A DNA stretch of 64,000 bases from Sneathiella sp. HT1-7 (GTDB lineage: Bacteria > Pseudomonadota > Alphaproteobacteria > Sneathiellales > Sneathiellaceae), in contig NZ_JAJFZN010000002.1 of the NCBI RefSeq assembly GCF_020731145.1, forward strand, positions 744,001 through 808,000, written 5' to 3'. Below, piece after piece: positions 43,348 through 52,087 of the stretch. The translations under genes and the position numbers were made by a program. Under the pieces are notes generated by a model, which saw only the letters and a program-made list of their open reading frames with translations, was not told where the DNA came from and did not search any database. The first letter of the stretch is position 1. Each line of letters opens with the position of its first letter.

Positions 43348-44088
43348 ATGAGCGATCCAACGACAGAACAAGAACCGACGATGGAAGAGATTCTTGCCTC
43401 CATCCGCCGTATCATCTCCGAAGATGGAGACGAAGAAGGCCAGGAGGAGGGCGCCGCCGCAGCCGAGGCTGGCGCTGACGAAGGGGAAGAGGCCATCGAG
43501 CTTGATACTGCTGCGGACGCAGAGACAGAAGCCGAACCGGAAGCAATGGCCGAAGCTGATCCAGAGCCCGAACCGGAACCAGAACCTGAGCCGGAAGCCG
43601 AAGCTGACGCTGAGGATGATTTTTTGGAATTGACGGACGAGGTCGAGGAAGAAGACATTCTCACCCTTGACGAGGAAGTCGAGGAAGAAGTCGAACTTGA
43701 TGTTGAGGCTTTTGATGAGCCGGAAGCTGAAGCCGAAGAAGAGGCTGAGGTGGAAGAAGAGGCGGAACCCGAAGTCGCATTTGAGGCTGAGGAAGAAGCT
43801 GAACCTGAAAACGATGTGGCGGAAGAAGCGCCCACCATCACAACAAACAGCCTGTTGGCTGACCCCACCATCGCCGCAACGACGACCGCCTTCGCCAGCC
43901 TGGCCGGTGCTGTTGCTTCATCACGAGGATTGCAAATGGGTAAAAATGCAACTTTGGAAGACATGGTCAAAGATATGCTTCGTCCGATATTGAAGGACTG
44001 GCTCGATCACAACCTCCCTCAGATCGTGCAGCGCATTGTCGAGCGCGAAGTGAGCAAGCTCGCGGACCGGGCGGATGACGACGAATAA
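43348..44088 (+). CDS. popZ: PopZ / DUF2497 polar organising protein
   Basis: 246 residues from ATG 43348. The N-terminal helix PTMEEILASIRRIISEDG is the conserved interaction motif of PopZ. A very long acidic, Pro/Glu-rich region (about 30-165) follows, then the C-terminal oligomerisation helices LEDMVKDMLRPILKDWLDHN and LPQIVQRIVEREVSKL. PopZ forms a polar condensate that anchors the ParB-parS centromere and cell-cycle regulators. The acidic linker is unusually long compared with Caulobacter PopZ (177 residues in total). The position 79 bases upstream of valS is the usual alphaproteobacterial arrangement. Confidence 0.9.
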   Translation: MSDPTTEQEPTMEEILASIRRIISEDGDEEGQEEGAAAAEAGADEGEEAIELDTAADAETEAEPEAMAEADPEPEPEPEPEPEAEADAEDDFLELTDEVEEEDILTLDEEVEEEVELDVEAFDEPEAEAEEEAEVEEEAEPEVAFEAEEEAEPENDVAEEAPTITTNSLLADPTIAATTTAFASLAGAVASSRGLQMGKNATLEDMVKDMLRPILKDWLDHNLPQIVQRIVEREVSKLADRADDDE

Positions 44089-44167
44089 AGTCCTTCCTCC
44101 CGGGATGTGAGCCGACTATATTACTCCCGAATTTTTTGCCGAAGAATAAATAAAGAAAGGTTCAGCA

Positions 44168-46807
44168 ATGCTGGACAAGTCTTATCGACCCGATGAGGTC
44201 GAAGGAAAGCTCTATTCAAAATGGATGGAGCAAGGGGCGTTTGCTTGCGGCCGCGCCAAATCCGACGATAGCTACACGATTGTGATCCCGCCGCCGAACG
44301 TGACGGGCAGCCTGCATATGGGCCATGCGCTCAATAACACGTTGCAGGATGTGCTGATCCGGTTCGAGCGGATGCGGGGCAAGGATACGCTCTGGCAGCC
44401 GGGCATGGACCACGCCGGTATCGCCACCCAGATGGTCGTGGAGCGCCAGCTTGGCGAACAGGGGATGACCCGCCATGATCTCGGCCGCGAGAAATTCATC
44501 GACAAGGTCTGGGAATGGAAAGACCAGTCCGGGGGCCAGATTTTCGAACAGCTTCAGCGCCTTGGCGCGACCTGTGACTGGGATCGCGAACGCTTCACCA
44601 TGGATGAAGGCCTCTCCAAGGCCGTGCGCAAGGTGTTCGTCCAGCTCTATAAGGAAGGCCTGATCTATCGCGACAAGCGGCTGGTCAACTGGGACCCGAA
44701 ATTCCATACGGCGATTTCCGACCTTGAGGTTGAGCAGAAGGAAGTCAACGGCCATATGTGGCACTTCCGCTATCCGGTCGAGGGGGAAGAGGGGCGCTTT
44801 ATCACCGTTGCGACCACACGCCCCGAAACCATGCTTGGCGATACGGGCATTGCGGTTCACCCGGAGGATGAGCGTTACAAGGATCTTGTCGGCAAGTTTG
44901 CCATCCTGCCAATCGTTGGGCGGCGTATCCCGATTGTCGCCGATGACTATGCGGACCCGGAACAGGGGTCCGGCGCGGTGAAAATCACGCCTGCCCATGA
45001 TTTCAACGACTTTGAGGTTGGCAAGCGAGCCGGTCTCGATGTCATCAATATCATGGACGAGAACGCGCATCTGAACGACACGGTGCCCGAAGCCTATCGG
45101 GGCATGGAACGGTTCGAGGCGCGCAAGAAAGTCGTCGCCGAGATGGAAAACCTCGGGCTTCTCGAAAAGATCGATGATCATCCGCATACGGTGCCTTATG
45201 GCGACCGCTCCGGTGTGATCATTGAGCCCTTGCTCACCGATCAGTGGTTCGCCGATGCAGCAACGCTGGCCCAGCCCGCCATTCGCGCGGTGGAAAGCGG
45301 CAAGACGAAATTTGTGCCCGAGAAATGGACGAACACCTATTACGACTGGATGCGCAATATCCAGCCCTGGTGCATCTCGCGTCAGCTCTGGTGGGGCCAT
45401 CGTATTCCCGCCTGGTTTGGCCCGGACGGGATGATCTTCGTTGAGGAAACGGAAGAGGCGGCCTTTGCCGCCGCCGAAGCGCATTACGGCAAGAAAGAGG
45501 AAATCACCCGCGATACGGACGTGTTGGACACCTGGTTCTCCTCCGCGCTCTGGCCGTTCTCGACTCTCGGCTGGCCCGACAAGACGCCGGAACTTGCGCG
45601 ATACTATCCGACGGATGTGCTGGTCACCGGCTTCGATATCATCTTCTTCTGGGTCGCCCGGATGATGATGATGGGCCTGCATTTCATGGACGAGGTGCCG
45701 TTCCACACGGTCTATATTCATGCGCTGGTCCGTGACGAACATGGTGCGAAGATGTCGAAATCCAAGGGCAATGTGGTCGATCCGCTGGAGCTGATGGATA
45801 AATACGGCGCCGATGCGCTGCGGTTCTTCCTCTCCACCAGTGCGGCGCAGGGCCGCGATGTCCGCCTCTCCGAACAGCGGGTCGAGGGGTACCGCAATTT
45901 TGCGACCAAGCTATGGAATGCGGCACGCTTCTGCGAGATGAATGAGTGCAAGGTGCCGGACGGCTTCGATCCCTTTACGGTCAAGGAAACCATCAATCAA
46001 TGGATTGTCGGCGAGACGGTCAAATGTGAGGCGGCAGTGCGTGCCGCGCTTGAAAGCTATCGTTTTAACGATGCGTCCAACGCCATCTATGCCTTCACCT
46101 GGAATGTCTTCTGCGACTGGTATCTCGAATTCGCGAAGCTGCCCTTCCAGGGGGATGACAAGGCGGAGACACAGGCAACGGCCGCCTGGGCGTTCGACCA
46201 GATCCTGAAAATCCTGCATCCCTTCATGCCCTTCGTCACCGAGGAACTTTGGGGCAGTGTGGCCGCAGAGCGGAGCAGCGACCTGATTGTCGCCGACTGG
46301 CCCGTCTATCCGGCGGACGCCGTCAATGCGTCAGCCAGTGAGGAAATGGACTGGGTGCAGGAGCTGATCACCGGCATCCGCGGTGTGCGCAGCGAAATGA
46401 ACGTCCCGGCGGGCGCGAAAATCCCGCTCATCTTCAATGACGGCAGCGCGGACGACAAGGCGCGGCTTGAAAAGCATTGGAACATCATCGCTCGCATGGC
46501 GCGGCTGGAGTCTTATGAGACCGATGCCGAGGTGCCGAAAGGCGCACTCCAGTTCGTGCATAAGGGCGCGACGGTTATCCTCCCGCTCGCGGGCGCGATG
46601 GATCTGGATGCGGAAAAAGCACGGCTTCAAAAAGAGATCGGCAAGCTTTCTGGCTATATGACGGGCCTCAATAAGAAGCTCGGCAATGAGAAGTTCGTCG
46701 CCAATGCCCCGGCTGATGTCGTCGAGGGGGAGAAGGCGAAGCTTGCGGATGCTGAAACCCAACTCGCCAAGTTGAATGACGCGGCGGCCCGCCTCGCGGA
46801 ACTTTAG
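44168..46807 (+). CDS. valS: Valyl-tRNA synthetase
   Basis: 879 residues. Class I signatures: the HIGH-type PNVTGSLHMGHALNN (residues about 40-54) and KMSKSKGNVVDP (around residue 529). The inserted CP1 editing domain has TTRPETMLGDTGIAV. The C-terminal coiled coil typical of ValRS (residues about 815-879, ending LAKLNDAAARLAEL) is present. It charges tRNA-Val and hydrolyses mischarged Thr-tRNA-Val. The ATG at 44168 has AAAGG upstream. Essential housekeeping gene. Confidence 0.98.
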   Translation: MLDKSYRPDEVEGKLYSKWMEQGAFACGRAKSDDSYTIVIPPPNVTGSLHMGHALNNTLQDVLIRFERMRGKDTLWQPGMDHAGIATQMVVERQLGEQGMTRHDLGREKFIDKVWEWKDQSGGQIFEQLQRLGATCDWDRERFTMDEGLSKAVRKVFVQLYKEGLIYRDKRLVNWDPKFHTAISDLEVEQKEVNGHMWHFRYPVEGEEGRFITVATTRPETMLGDTGIAVHPEDERYKDLVGKFAILPIVGRRIPIVADDYADPEQGSGAVKITPAHDFNDFEVGKRAGLDVINIMDENAHLNDTVPEAYRGMERFEARKKVVAEMENLGLLEKIDDHPHTVPYGDRSGVIIEPLLTDQWFADAATLAQPAIRAVESGKTKFVPEKWTNTYYDWMRNIQPWCISRQLWWGHRIPAWFGPDGMIFVEETEEAAFAAAEAHYGKKEEITRDTDVLDTWFSSALWPFSTLGWPDKTPELARYYPTDVLVTGFDIIFFWVARMMMMGLHFMDEVPFHTVYIHALVRDEHGAKMSKSKGNVVDPLELMDKYGADALRFFLSTSAAQGRDVRLSEQRVEGYRNFATKLWNAARFCEMNECKVPDGFDPFTVKETINQWIVGETVKCEAAVRAALESYRFNDASNAIYAFTWNVFCDWYLEFAKLPFQGDDKAETQATAAWAFDQILKILHPFMPFVTEELWGSVAAERSSDLIVADWPVYPADAVNASASEEMDWVQELITGIRGVRSEMNVPAGAKIPLIFNDGSADDKARLEKHWNIIARMARLESYETDAEVPKGALQFVHKGATVILPLAGAMDLDAEKARLQKEIGKLSGYMTGLNKKLGNEKFVANAPADVVEGEKAKLADAETQLAKLNDAAARLAEL

Positions 46808-46821
46808 GGCTTATCGGACGC

Positions 46822-47592
46822 TTACGGGCGTCCGGCCCAACTCTGCATAAAGGCAGGGACTTTTCTCCATCCCCAGTTAAGAAGGCTGTCTATCCAGCGG
46901 ACAAGCGGGCAGATTTTCAGCCACGGCAGCAGGATCAGGCAGGCCGCACCGCCACCGACGATCACGTCGGTAAACCAGTGTCCGCCACCCGCGAGGCGTG
47001 GGACGCTGACGAATACCATCAGCAGAATGCTTAATGTGGCGATATAGGGACGATTCCGAAACAGCATAATAACCCCGCCCGCAAACAATGCGCTGGTCAT
47101 GGCATGATCGCCGGGGAAGGAGTTGTCGGTCGAAGTTTTGACCGTATAGCCGGTGATATAGTCATTTATGTTGTTAAACGGGGTGAGGGCGAGACCGGGG
47201 CTTGGGTGAATAAACTCGCCAACCCCCTTTTTTGACACTAGCAAGGCAATCAGTATCAGAAAGGTGATCGATCCGATCTTGGCCATCACCTCTATCCGGT
47301 CTTTCCGCTCCGTTGATAGCACTATGTAAACACAGATAAGCAGCATGGCGACAAAGGTTCCCTGATCGAAGGTCTTGCTGTTCGTCCAGGCCCAGAACTG
47401 GGTGAGGTACCCATCTGGCGTCACCGTGCTGTTCAGGCTGCGGAATACCCGCGTATCAAGGCTTTTCCAGATGCCATTATAAAATTCAGTCAAGTTGGAC
47501 GCGAGTAGGAGCACGGCCAACAGCGTACAGACGATCATCAGGACAACGCGGTTGCGCAGCGGTGTCTTCGCGGGAGAAGGAGAAGGGGACAT
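46822..47592 (-). CDS. PAP2-superfamily membrane phosphatase
   Basis: 256 residues from ATG 47592 (TTG 47601 also possible). Six membrane segments are likely. The phosphatase motifs are FPGDHAMTSALFAGG (motif 2, around residue 157) and VPRLAGGGHWFTDVIVGG (motif 3, around 205), in which the usual SGH is replaced by PGDH. The family dephosphorylates lipid phosphates such as undecaprenyl pyrophosphate, phosphatidate or lipid A. It converges with valS and stands alone. Substrate unknown. Confidence 0.8.
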   Translation of the reverse strand: MSPSPSPAKTPLRNRVVLMIVCTLLAVLLLASNLTEFYNGIWKSLDTRVFRSLNSTVTPDGYLTQFWAWTNSKTFDQGTFVAMLLICVYIVLSTERKDRIEVMAKIGSITFLILIALLVSKKGVGEFIHPSPGLALTPFNNINDYITGYTVKTSTDNSFPGDHAMTSALFAGGVIMLFRNRPYIATLSILLMVFVSVPRLAGGGHWFTDVIVGGGAACLILLPWLKICPLVRWIDSLLNWGWRKVPAFMQSWAGRP

Positions 47593-47788
47593 GGCGATCA
47601 ATCTTACTCTGGCATTGCAACAAAAACGTCATACTATCTGCTTTTTGTAGCGAGGGAAATGCGCATGTCAATGCAGGCTTTTCACTTTGTCGTTGAGACA
47701 GGAGGGAAAATGGACTTACACTTCAACTTATAATTTCAGGAAATGAAAAACCGGGAATACCCGGCGTCAGCAAAGAGGGAACATATCC

Positions 47789-49243
47789 ATGACAGATATT
47801 CATTTTGCGTCCGCCCATGAACAGGCGGCGAAAATCGCTCAAGGGGAAATCGGGGCGGAGGAGTTGCTCGATCACTATCTTGCGCGGATCGGAAAATATA
47901 ACGGCGATCTCAATGCCGTGATCTGGATGGATGAGGTGGGCGCGCGGAAACGGGCGCGGGACGCAGACGCGGCGCGCAGCAGAGGCGACCGGCTCGGCCC
48001 GCTGCATGGGGTGCCGATGACGATCAAGGAAAGCTATAACCTTGTCGGCAGTCCATCCACATGGGGCAATCCGGCGTGGAAGGATCATTTCCCGGAGAAG
48101 AATGCCTTAAGTGTGCAGAGGCTCCTCGATTCGGGCGCGAATATCTTTGGCAAGACCAATGTGCCCTTCATGCTCGCCGACTGGCAGAGCTTTAACGATA
48201 TCTACGGTACAACGAACAACCCTTGGGATATGAGCCTGACACCGGGGGGGTCCTCGGGCGGCTCGGCGGCGGCGCTGGCAGCGGGGCTTTCCGGGATCGA
48301 GACCGGCTCTGACATTGGTGCGTCCATCCGTAATCCCGCCCATTATTGTGGTGTGTGTGGCCATAAGCCGACCTACGGCGTTATTCCGGGGCACGGCCAG
48401 AAGCCACCGGGGATTGTCGCCGACAGCGATATAGCCGTGCTAGGGCCACTTGCTCGCTCCGCGTTCGACCTGGAGATCGCGCTTGATGTGATGGCGGGGG
48501 CGGGAAGCCCGCAGAATTCGGCATGGGCCCTTGATCTGAAGCCCGCGCGTCATCGGCACCTTAAAGACTTCCGCGTTGCCGTGATGACAAGTGCGGAGGG
48601 CTTCGATGTGGACAATGACTATCAGGCGGCGTTAAATGGCATTGCCGACAAGCTGGAGGCGGCGGGTGCCCGCGTGAGCCGCACCGCGCGGCCGGATATC
48701 CCGATTGCTGCGGCCTATGAGACCTATATCCTGCTGCTGCGGGCGGCAACCTCCGGCGCGCTTTCCGATGAGCAACAGGAACGGTTCCGTAAAATCGTTG
48801 CCGAAGCCGATCCTGACGATAAAAGCTATCTCACCCTGATGGCGCGGGCGGGGACACTGCCGCATAAGGAATGGTTACGCATCAATAACGAGCGGCATTT
48901 GATGGCGCGGAAATGGGCGTCGTTCTTTGAGGAATGGGATATCCTTATCTGCCCCGCCGCCGCCGGGCCCGCCTTCCCACAAAACCAGAAGGGAGAGCGG
49001 CAGGATCGGATGATTGATATCAATGGCAATCTGCAGCCGAGCACGGATCAGATGTTTTGGGCGGGCTACCCGAATATGGTCGACCTGCCCTCCACCGTTG
49101 TGCCGGCCGGAATTACGCCAGCCGGTCTTCCCGTCGGGTTGCAGGCTGTCGCGGCCTATGGTGAGGATAAAACCTCCCTCAAGCTGTGTCAGCTGATTGA
49201 GGAGGCGTTTGGCGGCTTTACGCCACCTCCCGGCTATGAATAG
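47789..49243 (+). CDS. Amidase (amidase signature family)
   Basis: 484 residues. The Ser-cisSer-Lys triad is visible: Lys in GVPMTIKESYN (around residue 76), cis-Ser in PGGSSGGSAAAL (around 154) and nucleophile Ser in GSDIGASIRNPA (around 179). The GADLGGSIR-type stretch and LGPLARSAFDLE after it are family conserved. The enzyme hydrolyses amides or transfers ammonia; as a free-standing gene separate from gatB/gatC it is more likely a catabolic amidase than GatA. No signal peptide. Confidence 0.9.
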   Translation: MTDIHFASAHEQAAKIAQGEIGAEELLDHYLARIGKYNGDLNAVIWMDEVGARKRARDADAARSRGDRLGPLHGVPMTIKESYNLVGSPSTWGNPAWKDHFPEKNALSVQRLLDSGANIFGKTNVPFMLADWQSFNDIYGTTNNPWDMSLTPGGSSGGSAAALAAGLSGIETGSDIGASIRNPAHYCGVCGHKPTYGVIPGHGQKPPGIVADSDIAVLGPLARSAFDLEIALDVMAGAGSPQNSAWALDLKPARHRHLKDFRVAVMTSAEGFDVDNDYQAALNGIADKLEAAGARVSRTARPDIPIAAAYETYILLLRAATSGALSDEQQERFRKIVAEADPDDKSYLTLMARAGTLPHKEWLRINNERHLMARKWASFFEEWDILICPAAAGPAFPQNQKGERQDRMIDINGNLQPSTDQMFWAGYPNMVDLPSTVVPAGITPAGLPVGLQAVAAYGEDKTSLKLCQLIEEAFGGFTPPPGYE

Positions 49244-49502
49244 GCAGGGGCTGCCATATCCTCGAAAACTCCCCGAAAATGTCATAATTTCGACGGGCTT
49301 TTATAAGATGTTGTATTTAAACGAGAAATGATTTTCCGGGCGACCGGACGATAAAGTTTTCGTAAAAATGCAGACAGATAGCAAGACTTTGTAAAGAAAT
49401 TCTTGCTACCTCTTGTCGCAGGAGAAAAGCGCCGAAACACACCGATCAGGGCGACAATTATGGATCGGGGTGACGGCAGAACTTCTGCTTTGGAGGCAAA
49501 AA

Positions 49503-49925
49503 ATGGCCTACGCCATTCCGATGATCGAGTCGCAGACCCGTAAGCGGGCGATTGCCTATACGGGGATCTCTTGGACGTGCTTGTTTTTCGGGCCGTTCCC
49601 GGCACTGTACCGGGGCCATATTCTCGGCTTTGTCGGCATGTCGCTGGTCAATTTGGCGACGCTTGGCTTTTCCATGCCGGTCTTTATTTTCGTCTATAAC
49701 GCCTGGCATTATCACTCTCTGTTGTCGCGGGGCTATCGTCCGGCGCGGGAGAGTTACGGCGCGGATACGGAAGAATTCGTTCGCGTTCCACCAAGCTTTC
49801 AGGATAATGAAGATATTTATGACACCGGGGAAGCCCCGCAGAGACAGCGGATCCGACTGGCGTCGCCGAAACTATCCGACCGATTGATCGATGATCATCG
49901 GCAGGGATCATTCCTGAAGAAATAA
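49503..49925 (+). CDS. Small membrane protein of unknown function
   Basis: 140 residues from ATG 49503, selected because GGAGG (49491-49495) precedes it; an in-frame start at 49413 lacks such a signal. Two hydrophobic segments (YTGISWTCLFFGPFPALYRG and GFVGMSLVNLATLGFSMPVFIFVYNAW) are followed by a soluble C-terminal region. The arrangement is reminiscent of DUF2628-like proteins (FFGPFPALYRGH), but this is weak. Encoded alone; convergent with the thioesterase gene, whose stop is 8 bases away. Confidence 0.6.
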   Translation: MAYAIPMIESQTRKRAIAYTGISWTCLFFGPFPALYRGHILGFVGMSLVNLATLGFSMPVFIFVYNAWHYHSLLSRGYRPARESYGADTEEFVRVPPSFQDNEDIYDTGEAPQRQRIRLASPKLSDRLIDDHRQGSFLKK

Positions 49926-49933
49926 CCGACGCG

Positions 49934-50347
49934 TTATAGCAGCATGACGCTGGTCGTCACATGGGCGACCGGTTTTGCCGCATCTCCCATATGTAAATTC
50001 ACATCCCCATAAACGAGCCGCTTTCCAGATTTCACGATTTGCGCCACGGCGTAAAGTTCTTCCCCTTCCGCCGGACGCAGGAAGGTCGTCTGCATATTGA
50101 CCGAGGTCATGGAGACAAATGATCCCGCATTGGCGGCGACAGCAAAGACCATTGCCGTATCGGCAAGCGCCATGATCGCCTGACCGCAGATCATTCCGCC
50201 GAGGCGATTGATCCTGTCAGTTGCCGGAATGCGCATCGTTGCGCTGTCCTTCGTAATGTCGGTGATGGTGATGTCCAGATCCTTGATCCAGTCGGCGAAG
50301 CTGTTGTCGAAGAAGTCTCGTGCTTCTGTCAGGGTGATTTCAGACAT
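49934..50347 (-). CDS. PaaI-type hotdog-fold thioesterase
   Basis: 137 residues from ATG 50347. The hotdog signature includes NRLGGMICGQAIMALADTAMVFAV (around residues 46-69), with the GG-x-x-CGQ loop and Asp as the likely catalytic residue, and VSMTSVNMQTTFLRPA (around 78). The family hydrolyses acyl-CoA thioesters. It diverges from the acyl-CoA ligase gene at 50507, with a 159-base shared promoter region, which suggests a linked acyl-CoA function. Confidence 0.85.
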   Translation of the reverse strand: MSEITLTEARDFFDNSFADWIKDLDITITDITKDSATMRIPATDRINRLGGMICGQAIMALADTAMVFAVAANAGSFVSMTSVNMQTTFLRPAEGEELYAVAQIVKSGKRLVYGDVNLHMGDAAKPVAHVTTSVMLL

Positions 50348-50506
50348 GCGGCCCTTTATTGTTAGATTTCTGCCAAAACCACAATGGCGCAAGTTTCGGC
50401 GGTGGGCAATATGCAATGTATTCGCCCATTTCCTGCGATGGCATCCTTTCTCTTTACCTTCCTCCCGAATTCTCTAATACTTCGAAAAATAAAAAGGGAG
50501 CAGGGA

Positions 50507-52066
50507 ATGTTTATATCACAGTTATTGTCACGGGCCGTCCAGACCAAGGGTGATTGCCTAGCCACAATTTGCGCCGGTCGGGAGAGGACCTATAGTGAAT
50601 TTGGGGGGCGGGTGCAGAAATTTGCAGGTGCGCTACGCGAACTAGGGATTACAAAGGGGGAGCGGGTGGCCATTCTTGCCCATAACTCCGACCGATATCT
50701 GGAGTTCTATTATGCGACACCATGGGCGGGGGGGGTGTTCGTTCCGGTCAATACGCGCCTCGCGGTGCCGGAATTTGCCTACTGGCTGGATGATTCCGGC
50801 TCGGAAGTGCTGCTCGTCGATGATGCTTTTGCACCGGCTGTGCCAGAGCTGAAAAAGCGGGTCGCGAGCCTGCGGGAAATTATCTATATCGGTGATGGGG
50901 ATACGCCGGAAGGGATGCTTAACTACGAAGCCCTGATTGAGCGCCATGAACCGGTAGCGGACGCGGGGCGAGGCTACGACGACATTGCCGGGCTTTTCTA
51001 TACCGGCGGGACGACAGGCGTCTCCAAGGGGGTGATGCTGAGCCACACGAACTTTGTTGTCAATACGTTGAACGCAATGCCTTGCTTCAGTTTCGAGGAA
51101 AACGCCCGATGGCTGCATGTGGCGCCGATGTTTCATATCGCCGATGGCGCTGCGGTCTTCGGGACGACCATGGGCCTGGGCACGCATGTCTTTATTCCGG
51201 GGTTTACGCCGCAGGGCACAATGGAGGCAGTGGAGAAATACAAAATCACCAACACGCTGCTGGTACCGACAATGGTCAATATGGTGGTCAATGACCCGGC
51301 GCTTCCTAACTATGACATGTCGAGCCTGAAAGATATTATTTATGGCGCGTCGCCCATGCCGGAAGCGGTCATCAAGAAGGCGCTGGAAGTTTTGCCTGAC
51401 GCGGGCTTTACCCATGCCTATGGCCAGACCGAATGTGCACCGCTGGTCACTTTTACCGGGCCTGAATTCCATGTGCTGGAGGGGCCGAATGCGGGGCGCT
51501 TCAAATCGGCGGGCCGGGCGGTCTATTCCAGCGAGGTACGGATCCTGGATGCCAACGATGAAGAGGTGCCCTATGGCACCGTCGGGCAGGTTTGCGTGCG
51601 CGGCGCCAATGTCATGCTTGGATATTGGAACAAGCCCGAACAAACAGCGGAAGCGCTTCGCGGTGGCTGGATGCATTCCGGCGACGGTGGCTATATGGAT
51701 GAGCAGGGTTTTGTCTATATTGTTGACCGGGTGAAGGACATGATCATCTCCGGCGGGGAGAATGTCTATTCTGCTGAGGTGGAAAATGCGGTCTATCAGC
51801 ATCCGGCGGTCGCTGAATGCGCGGTGATCGGCATCCCGCATGAAACCTGGGGTGAGCAGGTCCATGCCATCGTCCGCCTGCATGAGGGGCAGGAGGCGAC
51901 GGATGCCGAGATCATCGAGTTCAGTCATACCCTGATCGCCGGTTTTAAATGCCCGCGCAGCATCGGTTTTGTGGAAGACCCGCTGCCTCTTTCCGGGGCT
52001 GGGAAAATCCTAAAAACCGAGCTGCGCAAGCCCTATTGGTCGGACAAGGAAAAACAGGTGAGTTGA
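50507..52066 (+). CDS. Acyl-CoA synthetase (AMP-forming)
   Basis: 519 residues from ATG 50507, which has AGGGAG and CAGGGA upstream; a longer in-frame start at 50384 overlaps the promoter region. The adenylation motifs are YTGGTTGVSKGVMLSH (A3, around residue 168), HAYGQTECAPLVTF (A5, around 304), SGDGGYMDEQGF (A7) and the A10 lysine in LPLSGAGKILKTELR near the C-terminus. It activates a carboxylic acid with ATP and CoA; medium or long-chain fatty acid is likely but not certain. Divergent from the thioesterase gene. Confidence 0.9.
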   Translation: MFISQLLSRAVQTKGDCLATICAGRERTYSEFGGRVQKFAGALRELGITKGERVAILAHNSDRYLEFYYATPWAGGVFVPVNTRLAVPEFAYWLDDSGSEVLLVDDAFAPAVPELKKRVASLREIIYIGDGDTPEGMLNYEALIERHEPVADAGRGYDDIAGLFYTGGTTGVSKGVMLSHTNFVVNTLNAMPCFSFEENARWLHVAPMFHIADGAAVFGTTMGLGTHVFIPGFTPQGTMEAVEKYKITNTLLVPTMVNMVVNDPALPNYDMSSLKDIIYGASPMPEAVIKKALEVLPDAGFTHAYGQTECAPLVTFTGPEFHVLEGPNAGRFKSAGRAVYSSEVRILDANDEEVPYGTVGQVCVRGANVMLGYWNKPEQTAEALRGGWMHSGDGGYMDEQGFVYIVDRVKDMIISGGENVYSAEVENAVYQHPAVAECAVIGIPHETWGEQVHAIVRLHEGQEATDAEIIEFSHTLIAGFKCPRSIGFVEDPLPLSGAGKILKTELRKPYWSDKEKQVS

Positions 52067-52070
52067 CCGC

Positions 52071-52087
52071 CGAGGGTTTTACCCTCG
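52071..52087. terminator. Hairpin between convergent acyl-CoA ligase and OmpA-domain genes
   Basis: CGAGGG (52071-52076) and CCCTCG (52082-52087) form a short stem with loop TTTTA, in the 12-base gap between the two convergent stop codons and reaching into the minus-strand gene end. There is no long T tract, so a terminator role is tentative. Confidence 0.35.

Noticed and set aside
43441-43840. Tandem repeat in the PopZ gene
   Set aside because: The repeated GAA/GCC/CCG codons are low-complexity coding for an acidic linker; no repeat unit of fixed length is maintained.
44216-45742. A 508-codon open frame on the minus strand inside valS
   Set aside because: It is the antisense shadow of the high-GC valS coding sequence; it has no recognisable domain and valS is complete on the other strand.
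46815-46834. Terminator between valS and the PAP2 gene
   Set aside because: CGGACGC/GCGTCCG forms a stem, but there is no T tract on either strand and the stem includes the PAP2 stop codon; too weak to list.
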